Assembly (NCBI RefSeq): GCF_014649395.1
Contig: NZ_BMSY01000002.1
Coordinates: forward strand, 496,001-560,000
Length of the DNA: 64,000 nucleotides
Direction of reading: 5' to 3'
Origin: Streptomyces aureoverticillatus
GTDB lineage: Bacteria; Actinomycetota; Actinomycetes; Streptomycetales; Streptomycetaceae
Each line of letters starts with the position of its first letter. Positions within the stretch are counted from its first letter, which is position 1. The position numbers were made by a program, and so were the translations under genes. Shown here in pieces: positions 8,930-16,939 of this stretch. The notes beneath the pieces were generated by a model. It was given only the letters and a program-made list of their open reading frames with translations. It ran no database searches and had not been told where the DNA came from.

Positions 8930-8961
8930 AAGGCCCGACCTGTGAGAACAGGTCGGGCCTT
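8930..8961 (+). terminator. Terminator after tRNA-His
   Basis: 14-bp perfect stem (8930-8943 with 8948-8961) closed by a GAGA tetraloop, ending in TT and followed by CGTCAT. It lies 10 nt after the mature tRNA end. Confidence 0.85.
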
Positions 8962-9080
8962 CGTCATGCTCAAGCGGGTCCCCCGAGATCTCCGTGAGCG
9001 CGCCGCCGGAAGGGAAGGTCGGCGGCGCGCTCACTCGGGGCGCCCGGAGCCGGTCGGCTCCTACGGCGCGATTCGCCTGG

Positions 9081-9323
9081 TCAGTCGTTGACGCAGGTGT
9101 TGCCGAAGGTCGGGTTGAGCAGACCGATGATGTCGACGGTGTTGCCGCACAGGTTGATCGGAACGTGGATCGGAACCTGGATCGCGTTGCCGGAGATGAC
9201 GCCGGGGGAGTTCACAGCGGCGCCACTGGCGCCGGCGTCGGCGGACGCGAGACCGGCGCCGCTCACCACGAGTGCGCCGGCGCCCAGCGCCACAGCAGTC
9301 GTCTTCTTCATGATCGTGGACAT
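9081..9323 (-). CDS. Short chaplin (hydrophobic cell-surface amyloid protein)
   Basis: An 80-aa secreted protein with a signal peptide (MSTIMKKTTAVALGAGALVV, predicted cleavage after ASA) and one chaplin domain of about 52 residues. The domain has the family pattern: NSPGVISGN, IQVPIHVPINLCGNTVD and GLLNPTFGNTC, including the two conserved cysteines. Short chaplins assemble into amyloid fibrils that lower surface tension and coat aerial hyphae. ATG 9323 is chosen because AAGGAG lies 6 nt upstream; a longer frame has no ribosome site. It is convergent with the tRNA-His and sits one gene from adpA, a regulator of aerial development. I cannot tell which chpD-H it corresponds to. Confidence 0.93.
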   Translation of the reverse strand: MSTIMKKTTAVALGAGALVVSGAGLASADAGASGAAVNSPGVISGNAIQVPIHVPINLCGNTVDIIGLLNPTFGNTCVND

Positions 9324-9623
9324 GTCGCTCTCCTTGGGTGGGTTGCACTGACAGGCGCCCGGCAGGCCACACACGGCATCACGCACACGGAGCACCCCGC
9401 CGGCCGCCTGAATCGATCAACGCCCTCCCCGGCGCCCGGACACGCCCGCTCCCCCAGTTGCCGACCCCGATGCCACCCTCTGGGTGGTCCCCCGGATGGC
9501 GCCCCCAGGTGGACAGGCACACGATGGAATGAAGGGGCCGGCCGACGACGACATCGGCCGTGGACACCGCGGCGGCGACTGACCCCGACGCCCATTGGCA
9601 TGCCCAGAACGGAGGATGTCGTC

Positions 9624-9989
9624 ATGATCGAGGTCAAGGCAGTAGAGAAGCCGGACGAGCGGCGCGATTTCCCCCGCGGCCACCTCGAAGCCCTCCACCT
9701 CACGGGGCTGGACTTCGCCGTGGGCACCTTCGAACCCGGCTGGCGCTGGTCCGAGTGCGTGGCGCCGATCGCGGGGACCGAGAGCTGCCAGGTCCACCAC
9801 AACGGCTACGTGGCCGAGGGACGGATGCGTATCCGCATGGACGACGGCGGCGAGGCCGAAGTCGGACCGGGCGACGTCTTCGTGTGCCCGCCCGGACACG
9901 ACGCCTGGGTCGTCGGCGACGAACCCGTCGTGGTGTACGACTTCGCGGGCGGCATGGCACAGGAGTACGCGAAGGCGACGGAGGGCTGA
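9624..9989 (+). CDS. Small cupin-domain protein
   Basis: A 121-aa single cupin (RmlC-like barrel). GGAGG at 9611-9615 sets ATG 9624 as the start. Cupin motif 1 is recognisable around WSECVAPIAGTESCQVHHNGYVAEGRM and motif 2 around VGPGDVFVCPPGHDAWVVGDEP. The residues that normally bind metal are only partly present: His-Xaa-His is replaced by VHHNGY, while the later GHDAW keeps one His. A non-enzymatic or ligand-binding role is therefore possible. No signal peptide. A small hairpin (CCCTC-GAAA-GAGGG, 10023-10036) follows. No neighbour suggests a substrate. Confidence 0.75.
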   Translation: MIEVKAVEKPDERRDFPRGHLEALHLTGLDFAVGTFEPGWRWSECVAPIAGTESCQVHHNGYVAEGRMRIRMDDGGEAEVGPGDVFVCPPGHDAWVVGDEPVVVYDFAGGMAQEYAKATEG

Positions 9990-10059
9990 GCGCCCTGCCG
10001 CGTCACCCCCTCTGAGAGCTGACCCTCGAAAGAGGGATACCTCTGACGGCCCGCCCCAC

Positions 10060-10497
10060 CTAGTCCGCAACCCCGCCGAACGCGATCACCCGGTCCACCC
10101 GGGCCCGCACCAGATACTCGCCCTCCACCGAGTTCCGCTCCCCGTACGCGGCGGCCCGCTCCTCGCCCATGTAGCGGCCGCCGATCCGGGTGGCCCAGTC
10201 GCGCAGCACTGCGGGGTCGTCGGTGAAGTCGGCCGTGCACTCCAGCATCACGTACGAGTACGGGGGCTCCTGGTCGTCCACGCAGAGGGAGAAGCGGGGG
10301 TCTCGGCGGAGGGACTTGTGTTTCAGGGAGGCGTGCCAGGTGGTGAAGAGCACGTAGGTGTCTTCGCCCGTGTCGTCCAGGAGGAACCACACGGGGGTGA
10401 CGTGCGGGCGGCCGTCCGCGCGGTTCGTCGCCAGCTTGCCCGTGCGCGTGCCCGTCAGGACGAAGGAACGCCACTCGGTGTCGGTCATCGGCTTCAT
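10060..10497 (-). CDS. Pyridoxamine-5'-phosphate-oxidase-fold (PPOX) F420/FMN-dependent protein
   Basis: A 145-aa split-barrel flavin-fold protein. The pattern RTGKLATNRADGRPHVTPVWFLLDD matches the N-terminal strand of PPOX-class F420-dependent reductases, followed by FTTWHASLKHKSLRRDPRFSLCVDDQ, the usual cofactor phosphate-contacting segment. Length fits the single-domain family. The physiological substrate is unknown. Start ATG 10497 (MKPMTDTEW). It is transcribed in the same direction as cebR, 117 bp downstream of it, with no clear functional link. Confidence 0.82.
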   Translation of the reverse strand: MKPMTDTEWRSFVLTGTRTGKLATNRADGRPHVTPVWFLLDDTGEDTYVLFTTWHASLKHKSLRRDPRFSLCVDDQEPPYSYVMLECTADFTDDPAVLRDWATRIGGRYMGEERAAAYGERNSVEGEYLVRARVDRVIAFGGVAD

Positions 10498-10616
10498 CGT
10501 TCGCTCGCTCCCCTTGCCGGTGCGGTTGGCCGTACGCGTACTCGTACGGCTCGTACGGCCTGGGGACGCTACTCCGTGCGGGCAGCAAGATCATCCCCTT
10601 TTTCGGGGACGGCGGG

Positions 10617-11672
10617 CTACGACGACGCCCTGCACACCAGTTCCGTGGGCAGCACGATCTGCTGCCGGGTCAGGCGGCGGGCCACCGCCGGGCGGGGGTC
10701 GGCGATTTCCGCCAGGAGGACGTCCGTCATCGTGCGGCCCATCTCCGCGATGGGCTGGCGCACACTGGTCAGCGGCGGATCCATGTGGCGGGCGATCGCC
10801 GAGTCGTCGAAGCCGACCAGGGCCACGTCGTCGGGTATGCGGCGGCCCGCCTCCCGCAGCACCTGGCGGGCGCCCGCCGCCATCACGTCCGAGCCGGCGA
10901 AGACCGCGTCCAGGTCGGGACGGCGGGCCAGGAGCTCGGTCATGGCGCGGCGGCCGCCCTCCTCGGTGAAGTCGCCGAGGGCCGTCAGGGCCTCGTCGAC
11001 CGGGTGGCCCGCCTCGGCGAGCGCGTCGCGGTAGCCGTCGAGGCGGCGCTGGGCGCCGTACACGTCCAGGCGCCCGGTGATCGTGGCTATCGCGCGGCGG
11101 CCCCGGCCGAGGAGGTGGTCCACGGCCGCGCGGGCACCCGCGAAGTTGTCGGAGTCGACCGAGGCGAGCGGCTCGTCGGCCGAGCGGCGGCCGCTGATCA
11201 CCGCGGGGATCTCCAACTGCTGGAGCAGGTCGGGGAGCGGATCGTCGGCGTGCACGGAGACGAGCAGGACGCCGTCCACGCGGTGCGCGGACAGATACTG
11301 CGCCAGGCTGCGCCGCTCGCGGTCGCCGCCCGCGAAGGTCAGGAGCAGCTGCATGTCCGTGTCGGCGAGCGCCGTGCCCACGCCGTGGATGATGTCCGAG
11401 AAATACGGCTCCGAGAAGAACCGGGACTCCGGCTCGGGCACGACCACGGCGATCGAGTCCGTGCGGTTGGCGGCGAGCGCGCGAGCCGCCGTGTTCGGGA
11501 CGTACCCGAGCTCGGCGACCGCCTCCTCTACGGCCGCACGCGTGTGCTCACTCACCCGGGGCGAGCCGTTGATCACCCGGGACACCGTGCCCCTGCCGAC
11601 CCCGGCGCGCGCCGCGACCTCCTCCAGCGTCGGCCGCCCGCCGCTACGCCCCCTGGGCTGACCACTCCCCAT
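10617..11672 (-). CDS. cebR: CebR, LacI-family repressor of the cellobiose uptake genes
   Basis: A 351-aa LacI/GalR repressor. The N-terminal helix-turn-helix (PTLEEVAARAGVGRGTVSRVING) and hinge (LGYVPNTAARALA) precede a periplasmic-binding-protein-like ligand domain. CebR binds TGGGAGCGCTCCCA and is released by cello-oligosaccharides (known from S. griseus and plant-pathogenic species). Here it is divergent from cebE, with a perfect copy of that operator between them. ATG 11672 is chosen because GGGGAGG lies 5 nt upstream; an in-frame start at 11717 lacks a ribosome site. Identity rests on the operator and the neighbouring cebEFG-bglC genes, and is strong. Confidence 0.92.
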   Translation of the reverse strand: MGSGQPRGRSGGRPTLEEVAARAGVGRGTVSRVINGSPRVSEHTRAAVEEAVAELGYVPNTAARALAANRTDSIAVVVPEPESRFFSEPYFSDIIHGVGTALADTDMQLLLTFAGGDRERRSLAQYLSAHRVDGVLLVSVHADDPLPDLLQQLEIPAVISGRRSADEPLASVDSDNFAGARAAVDHLLGRGRRAIATITGRLDVYGAQRRLDGYRDALAEAGHPVDEALTALGDFTEEGGRRAMTELLARRPDLDAVFAGSDVMAAGARQVLREAGRRIPDDVALVGFDDSAIARHMDPPLTSVRQPIAEMGRTMTDVLLAEIADPRPAVARRLTRQQIVLPTELVCRASS

Positions 11673-11804
11673 CAGTGCCTCCCCACGACGCGAATCTAAC
11701 AGCAGGACCACCGCCACCAGCGACAGCGCGAACGGCCCGCAACTCCCGGTGTCCGGTGCCTTGACACCCCCGGGGCGACCCGCGAACCTTCAACACATCA
11801 CACA

Positions 11805-11818
11805 TGGGAGCGCTCCCA
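11805..11818. promoter_or_regulatory. CebR operator upstream of cebE (perfect palindrome)
   Basis: TGGGAGCGCTCCCA, an exact match to the published CebR site, 116 bp before the cebE start. A TTGACA (11761-11766) with a weak -10-like GAACCT at 11784-11789 lies just upstream, which would place the operator immediately after the transcription start. Confidence 0.92.
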
Positions 11819-11933
11819 CCCTACCCGGCTCTTACACGACCCGCACGTCCCGTCCGAGCCGTTTCCCACCAACTAGTGACATTTGCAAGCTGGTTGGCCG
11901 TCGGCCGGTACGTCAGGGCACCAGGAGGACGCA

Positions 11934-13271
11934 ATGCGCTACAGGACTCGAACGTCCCGCAAGGCCGTGGTCCTCGCGGCCGTCGCCGCCCTCGCCGGCG
12001 GGCTGCTCGCCGGCTGCGCGGAGGACTCCGGCGGAGACGAGCCCGGCGGCTCCTCGGGCGGTGGCGGAGGAGGCAAGGGCAAGACGACCCTGACCGTCGG
12101 GGTGTTCGGTGCCTTCGGCCTGCAGGAGGCCGGCCTTTACAAGGAGTACGAGAAGCTCAACCCGGACATCTCCATCAAGCAGAACTCCGTACAGCGCAAC
12201 GAGAACTACTGGCCCGCCCTGCTCACCCACCTCAGCAGCGGCAGCGGCCTCTCCGACGTCCAGGCCGTCGAGGTCGGCAACATCGCCGAGCTGACCGGCA
12301 CGCACTCCGGCAAGCTGATGGATCTCGGCAAGGTCTCCGGCGTCGACAAGAACGCCTACCTGGACTGGAAGTGGCAGCAGGGCACCACCGACGACGGCAA
12401 GACCGTCGGCCTCGGCACCGACATCGGGCCGACCGGCATCTGTTACCGCAAGGACCTGTTCAAGAAGGCCGGGCTGCCGACGGACCGCGAGGAGGTCGGC
12501 AAGCTCTGGGCCGGCGACTGGAACAAGTACCTGGAGGCGGGCAAGCGGTACAAGGAGAAGGCGCCCGAGGGCACCGCCTTCGTCGACGGCGCCACCGGCG
12601 TGATGGCCGCCGTGCACGCCTCCGGCAAGGAGAAGTTCTACGACAAGGACGGCGAGCTGGTCTACAAGGACAGCCCGGGCGTGAAGGAGGGCTGGGACCT
12701 CGCGGCCGAGTTCGCCGAGGCCGGGCTCACCGCCAAGCTCCAGCAGTTCCAGCCCAGTTGGGACCAGGCCTTCTCCAACGGCTCCTTCGCCACCGTGACC
12801 TGCCCGCCGTGGATGCTCGGCTACATCAAGGACAAGGCGGGCGACAAGGGCGAGGACCAGTGGGAGGTCGCCGCCGCGCCCAAGCCCGGCAACTGGGGCG
12901 GTTCCTTCCTGACCGTGCCCGAGGCGGGCAAGAACAAGGAGGAGGCCGCCAAGCTCGTCGCCTGGCTGACCGCCCCGAAGCAGCAGGCCAAGCTGTTCGA
13001 CAAGCGGGCCAGCTTCCCGAGCGCCAGCGCGGCGTACGACCTGCCCGAGGTGAAGGACGCCAAGAACCCCTACTTCGGTGACGCGCCCGTCGGAAAGATC
13101 TTCGCCAAGGCCGCCGAGGGCGTGCCGGTCCAGCCCATCGGCCCCAAGGACGGCATCATCCAGCAGTACCTGGCCGACACCGGGATGCTCGGCGTCGACC
13201 AGAAGGGAACGTCGCCCGACAAGGCCTGGGACAAAGCCGTGAAGACGATCGACAACGCACTGGACCAGTGA
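11934..13271 (+). CDS. cebE: CebE, cellobiose/cellotriose-binding lipoprotein
   Basis: Substrate-binding lipoprotein of the cello-oligosaccharide ABC importer, 445 aa. The signal sequence is basic (MRYRTRTSRK), then hydrophobic, then lipobox LAGC, so Cys at about residue 24 is lipidated and anchors the protein outside the membrane. A Gly/Ser-rich tether (GGSSGGGGGGKGK) leads into an SBP_bac_1 fold (TLTVGVFGAFGL, then PPWMLGYIKD and FLTVPEAGKNKEEA). ATG 11934 follows CCAGGAGGACGCA. First gene of the CebR-controlled operon; imported cellobiose is hydrolysed by BglC, and import needs a shared ATPase (MsiK-type) encoded elsewhere, as no ATPase gene is present here. Confidence 0.93.
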   Translation: MRYRTRTSRKAVVLAAVAALAGGLLAGCAEDSGGDEPGGSSGGGGGGKGKTTLTVGVFGAFGLQEAGLYKEYEKLNPDISIKQNSVQRNENYWPALLTHLSSGSGLSDVQAVEVGNIAELTGTHSGKLMDLGKVSGVDKNAYLDWKWQQGTTDDGKTVGLGTDIGPTGICYRKDLFKKAGLPTDREEVGKLWAGDWNKYLEAGKRYKEKAPEGTAFVDGATGVMAAVHASGKEKFYDKDGELVYKDSPGVKEGWDLAAEFAEAGLTAKLQQFQPSWDQAFSNGSFATVTCPPWMLGYIKDKAGDKGEDQWEVAAAPKPGNWGGSFLTVPEAGKNKEEAAKLVAWLTAPKQQAKLFDKRASFPSASAAYDLPEVKDAKNPYFGDAPVGKIFAKAAEGVPVQPIGPKDGIIQQYLADTGMLGVDQKGTSPDKAWDKAVKTIDNALDQ

Positions 13272-13278
13272 TCATCCG

Positions 13279-14373
13279 GTGACCGACATTCCGAGTGACG
13301 CATCTGCCGCCGCGCCCTCCACGGGGGAGGAGGGCGCGGCCCCCCGCGCGCGGGCCGGCACGCTCGCGGGCGACGGCCGCGAGGCCGTGGCCGGCGCCCG
13401 CTCCGGCTCGCTTCCCGGCGCCGCCGACCCGGCCGCCGACCGGGCCGCCGAGCGCCGCCGGGCCCGGCGCAGCCGCCGCTACCGCCGGGACGTGAAGTGG
13501 AGCCCCTACGCCCTCATCGCGCCCTTCTTCCTCTTCTTCATCGCCTTCGGGCTGTTCCCGCTCCTCTATACGGGGTGGGCCTCGCTGCACCGCGTGGAGC
13601 TCGGATCGCCCACGGACATGGAGTGGGTGGGCCTGCGCAACTTCTCGCGGCTGATGGAAGACGACTTCTTCTGGAACGCGCTGCGCAACACCTTCACCAT
13701 CGGCCTCATCTCGACCGTGCCGCAGCTCCTGATGGCGCTCGGCCTCGCCCATCTCCTCCACTACCGGCTGCGCGGCTCGATGTTCTTCCGCGTGGCCATC
13801 CTGACTCCGTACGCCACGTCCGTGGCCGCGGCGACGCTCGTCTTCGTGCTCATGTTCAGCCGCACCGACCACGGCATGATCAACTGGGCGCTCGGGCTCG
13901 TCGGCATCGACGCCGTCGACTGGCAGAACGGCGACTGGACCGCGCAGTTCGCCGTCTCCTCGATCGTCATCTGGCGGTGGACCGGCTACAACGCGCTGAT
14001 CTATCTGGCCGCGATGCAGGCCATTCCCAACGATCTGTACGAGTCGGCGGCGCTGGACGGCGCGAGCCGCTGGCAGCAGTTCCGGCACGTCACGATTCCC
14101 TCGCTGCGGCCGACGATCCTGTTCACCTGCGTGGTGTCGACGATCGGCGCGACCCAGCTCTTCGGCGAGCCGCTCCTGTTCAACCAGGGCGCGAGCCCCA
14201 CCGGCGGCTCCGACCACCAGTTCCAGACGCTCGGCCTCTATCTCTACGAACAGGGCTGGTTCAACCAGCACCTGGGGCGGTCCTCCGCGATCGCCTGGAC
14301 CATGTTCCTCATTCTCGTCCTGATCGGCCTGCTCAACTGGGCGATCAGCCGCTGGATCCGCCGAAGCTCGTGA
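13279..14373 (+). CDS. cebF: CebF, cello-oligosaccharide ABC permease
   Basis: Inner-membrane permease subunit, MalF-type. After a long, disordered, charged N-terminus (about 70 residues, ending ERRRARRSRRYRRD), six membrane segments follow, the first being YALIAPFFLFFIAFGLFPLL. The EAA loop that contacts the ATPase is visible as YESAALDGASRWQQFRHVTIP. 364 aa from GTG 13279, 7 bp after the cebE stop. The ribosome site before this GTG is weak, so translation is probably coupled to cebE; an internal start closer to the first membrane segment is possible but none has a better signal. Confidence 0.9.
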   Translation: MTDIPSDASAAAPSTGEEGAAPRARAGTLAGDGREAVAGARSGSLPGAADPAADRAAERRRARRSRRYRRDVKWSPYALIAPFFLFFIAFGLFPLLYTGWASLHRVELGSPTDMEWVGLRNFSRLMEDDFFWNALRNTFTIGLISTVPQLLMALGLAHLLHYRLRGSMFFRVAILTPYATSVAAATLVFVLMFSRTDHGMINWALGLVGIDAVDWQNGDWTAQFAVSSIVIWRWTGYNALIYLAAMQAIPNDLYESAALDGASRWQQFRHVTIPSLRPTILFTCVVSTIGATQLFGEPLLFNQGASPTGGSDHQFQTLGLYLYEQGWFNQHLGRSSAIAWTMFLILVLIGLLNWAISRWIRRSS

Positions 14374-14382
14374 GGGGATGAC

Positions 14383-15234
14383 GTGACAAGGCTCAAGAAA
14401 CGCGGCGCCGGCCGCCAACTGCACGGCGGCAAAGTGGCGTACGCCGTGCTGATCCTGTTCACCATCGGCTCCCTCTTCCCCCTGGTGTGGACCGCGATCG
14501 CCGCCTCCCGCAACAACACGCGGCTCGCCGAGACACCTCCGCCCTTCTGGTTCGGCGGCAATCTCTTCAAGAACCTGGAGATCGCCTGGACCGACGCCAA
14601 CATGGGCACGGCCCTGGTCAACACCCTGGTGGTGGCGGGCAGCGTCACCGTGGGCACGGTGCTGTTCTCCACCCTCGCGGGCTTCGCCTTCGCCAAGCTG
14701 CGGTTCCGCTTCCGGGGGCTCCTTCTCCTGCTCGTGATCGGCACGATGATGGTGCCGCCGCAGCTCAGCGTCGTACCGCTGTTCATGATGGTGGCCGAGT
14801 TCGGCTGGACCGATCAGCTGCAGTCGGTGATCCTGCCGACGCTGGTGAGCGCCTTCGGGGTGTTCTTCATGCGGCAGTACCTCATCGAGGCGCTGCCCAC
14901 CGAGGTGATCGAGGCCGCCCGGGTCGACGGGGCCAGCAGCGTCCGGCTGATCTGGCACGTGGTCTTCCCCGCAGCCCGGCCCGCGATGGCCGTCCTCGGC
15001 ATGCTGACCTTCGTCATGGCCTGGAACGACTTCTTCTGGCCGATCATCGCGCTGACGCAGGGCGGCGAGCCGACCGTGCAGGTTGCCCTCGCCGGGCTCG
15101 GGCGGGGGCAGATCCCCGACCAGTCCGTGATCATGGCGGGCGCGCTGCTCGGGACGCTGCCGCTGCTCATCGCCTTCGTCCTGTTCGGCAAGCAGATCGT
15201 GGGCGGGATCATGCAGGGCGCCGTCAAGGGCTGA
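14383..15234 (+). CDS. cebG: CebG, cello-oligosaccharide ABC permease
   Basis: MalG-type partner permease, 283 aa, six predicted membrane segments starting with YAVLILFTIGSLFPLVWTAI. The EAA motif reads IEAARVDGASSVRLIWHVVFP. GTG 14383 has GAGGGGAT upstream, 9 bp after cebF. It completes the CebEFG importer, which delivers cellobiose and cellotriose to BglC. A hairpin-type intergenic repeat (15265-15300) separates it from bglC. Confidence 0.93.
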   Translation: MTRLKKRGAGRQLHGGKVAYAVLILFTIGSLFPLVWTAIAASRNNTRLAETPPPFWFGGNLFKNLEIAWTDANMGTALVNTLVVAGSVTVGTVLFSTLAGFAFAKLRFRFRGLLLLLVIGTMMVPPQLSVVPLFMMVAEFGWTDQLQSVILPTLVSAFGVFFMRQYLIEALPTEVIEAARVDGASSVRLIWHVVFPAARPAMAVLGMLTFVMAWNDFFWPIIALTQGGEPTVQVALAGLGRGQIPDQSVIMAGALLGTLPLLIAFVLFGKQIVGGIMQGAVKG

Positions 15235-15264
15235 GATCTCTGGCGGGGCGCCTCGACCAGGTCT

Positions 15265-15300
15265 CTCCGCCGCTCCGCGGCGGGTTTTCCCACCCGCCCA
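15265..15300. repeat. Streptomyces intergenic hairpin repeat, family A
   Basis: CCGCCGCTCCGCGGCGG stem-loop followed by GTTTTCCCACCCGCCCA. A close relative lies at 18609-18648 (CCGCCGCTTCGCGGCGG then CTCCCACCCGCCCG). The stem plus pyrimidine run may act as a terminator between cebG and bglC. Confidence 0.65.
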
Positions 15301-15356
15301 CCCTTGATCCGTTCCGGCACATCCCGCTTGCTCACCCCCCCTTTCCGTACAACCCA

Positions 15357-15370
15357 TGGGAGCGCTTCCA
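15357..15370. promoter_or_regulatory. CebR operator overlapping the bglC start
   Basis: TGGGAGCGCTTCCA, one mismatch from the perfect palindrome. Its GGGAG is also the only ribosome-binding site for bglC, and its last base is the A of the ATG, so CebR binding would sit on the gene start. Confidence 0.88.
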
Positions 15371-16839
15371 TGTCCGACGTGAAGTCCGACGCGAAGTCCG
15401 ACGCGAACCTGCGGTTTCCGCCCGCCTTTCTGTGGGGTGCCGCGACCGCCGCGTACCAGATCGAAGGGGCGGTGGCCGAGGACGGCAGGACGCCGTCGAT
15501 CTGGGACACCTTCAGTCGTACCCCGGGCAAGGTGCTCGGCGGGGACACCGGGGACGTGGCCTGCGACCACTACCACCGGTGGCGCGACGACGTGCGGCTG
15601 ATGGCGGACCTGGGCATCGGCGCCTACCGCTTCTCGGTGTCCTGGCCGCGGGTGCAGCCGACCGGGCGCGGGCCCGCCGTGCAGCGCGGGCTCGACTTCT
15701 ACCGGGCGCTCGTCGACGAACTGCTCACGCACGGCATCACGCCGATGGTCACGCTCTACCACTGGGACCTGCCCCAGGAGTTGGAGTCGGCCTTCCCCAG
15801 CGGCTCCCCGGCGGGCGGCGGCTGGCCGGAGCGGGACACCGCGTTCCGCTTCGAGGAGTACGCGGGCATCGTCGCCGGGGCGCTCGGTGACCGCGTGGAG
15901 CTGTGGGCGACCCTCAACGAGCCCTGGTGCAGCGCGTTCCTGGGCTATGGCTCGGGCGTGCACGCGCCCGGCCGCACCGATCCCGCGGCCGCCCTGCGCG
16001 CGGCGCATCACCTCAACCTCGCCCACGGCCTGGGCGCACGGGCGCTGCGCGCGGCGCTGCCCGCGCGCGCCCGGGTCGGCGTCTGCCTCAACCCGAGCGC
16101 CGTGCGCCCGCTCACCTCCTCCGCCGCCGATCTCGACGCGCGGCGGCGCGTCGACGCGCTCGCCAACCGCGTCTTCACCGGGCCGATGCTCCGCGGGACG
16201 TACGACGACGATCTGCTCGCGGACACCGCCCGGGTCACGGACTGGTCCTTCGTGCGCGACGGCGACCTGGGCATCGCCCGGCAGCCGCTGGACTTCCTCG
16301 GCATCAACTACTACTCCCCCGCTGTCGTGTCGGCAGGACCGCACACCGGTGGCCCGCGCCTCGACGGGCACGGCGCCGCCGACCACTCCCCCTGGCCGGG
16401 CGCCGACGACGTCTCCTTCCACCGCGCGCCCGGCGAACTCACCGCCATGGACTGGCCGGTGGACCCCACCGGCCTGAAGGACCTTCTCCTTGAGTACACC
16501 GCTCAGGCCCCCGGGGTTCCCCTTTTCGTGACGGAGAACGGCGCCGCCTTCGACGACAAGCCCGGCGCGGGCGGCCAGGTCCACGACCCCGACCGCGTCC
16601 GCTATCTGCGCGGGCACCTGGCCGCCGTGCACGAGGCGATCACCGCGGGCGCCGACGTCCGCGGCTATTTCCTCTGGTCGCTCATGGACAACTTCGAGTG
16701 GTCGTACGGCTACAGCAAGCGGTTCGGGGCGGTGTACGTCGACTACGAAACGCAGGCGCGGACGCCGAAGTCGAGCGCGCAGTGGTACGCGAAGGTGGCG
16801 GCGAGCGGGGAGTTGCCGCAGGCCACGGTCGAGGACTGA
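15370..16839 (+). CDS. bglC: BglC, intracellular beta-glucosidase, GH1
   Basis: Hydrolyses imported cellobiose to glucose in the cytoplasm, removing the CebR inducer. 489 aa with no signal peptide. GH1 hallmarks: the N-terminal [18 protein letters not shown] signature, acid/base Glu in TLNEPW, nucleophile Glu in PLFVTENGA, and [14 protein letters not shown] near the end. ATG 15370 is preferred over in-frame alternatives because GGGAG lies 7 nt upstream and the CebR operator ends there. A repeated [13 protein letters not shown] tract makes up the N-terminus (direct repeat gtccgacgcgaa in DNA), outside the catalytic barrel. Confidence 0.96.
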   Translation: MSDVKSDAKSDANLRFPPAFLWGAATAAYQIEGAVAEDGRTPSIWDTFSRTPGKVLGGDTGDVACDHYHRWRDDVRLMADLGIGAYRFSVSWPRVQPTGRGPAVQRGLDFYRALVDELLTHGITPMVTLYHWDLPQELESAFPSGSPAGGGWPERDTAFRFEEYAGIVAGALGDRVELWATLNEPWCSAFLGYGSGVHAPGRTDPAAALRAAHHLNLAHGLGARALRAALPARARVGVCLNPSAVRPLTSSAADLDARRRVDALANRVFTGPMLRGTYDDDLLADTARVTDWSFVRDGDLGIARQPLDFLGINYYSPAVVSAGPHTGGPRLDGHGAADHSPWPGADDVSFHRAPGELTAMDWPVDPTGLKDLLLEYTAQAPGVPLFVTENGAAFDDKPGAGGQVHDPDRVRYLRGHLAAVHEAITAGADVRGYFLWSLMDNFEWSYGYSKRFGAVYVDYETQARTPKSSAQWYAKVAASGELPQATVED

Positions 16840-16847
16840 ACACGGGT

Positions 16848-16881
16848 GCGCCCCGGCCGGGTGGGGGTCCGGCCGGGGCGC
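16848..16881 (+). terminator. Terminator after bglC
   Basis: 13-bp perfect GC stem (16848-16860 with 16869-16881) with an 8-nt loop, then CGTGTTTCCC. It lies between the convergent bglC and chitinase genes. Confidence 0.8.
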
Positions 16882-16939
16882 GTGTTTCCCGTGGGGGGAA
16901 CTTGGGAGGGGGCTGGGAGGGTTGAGGGACCTGGGTGCG

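Noticed and set aside
13156..16632. Minus-strand open frame of 1158 codons across cebF-cebG-bglC
   Set aside because: Antisense shadow; the plus-strand genes have complete permease and GH1 motifs and CebR operators.
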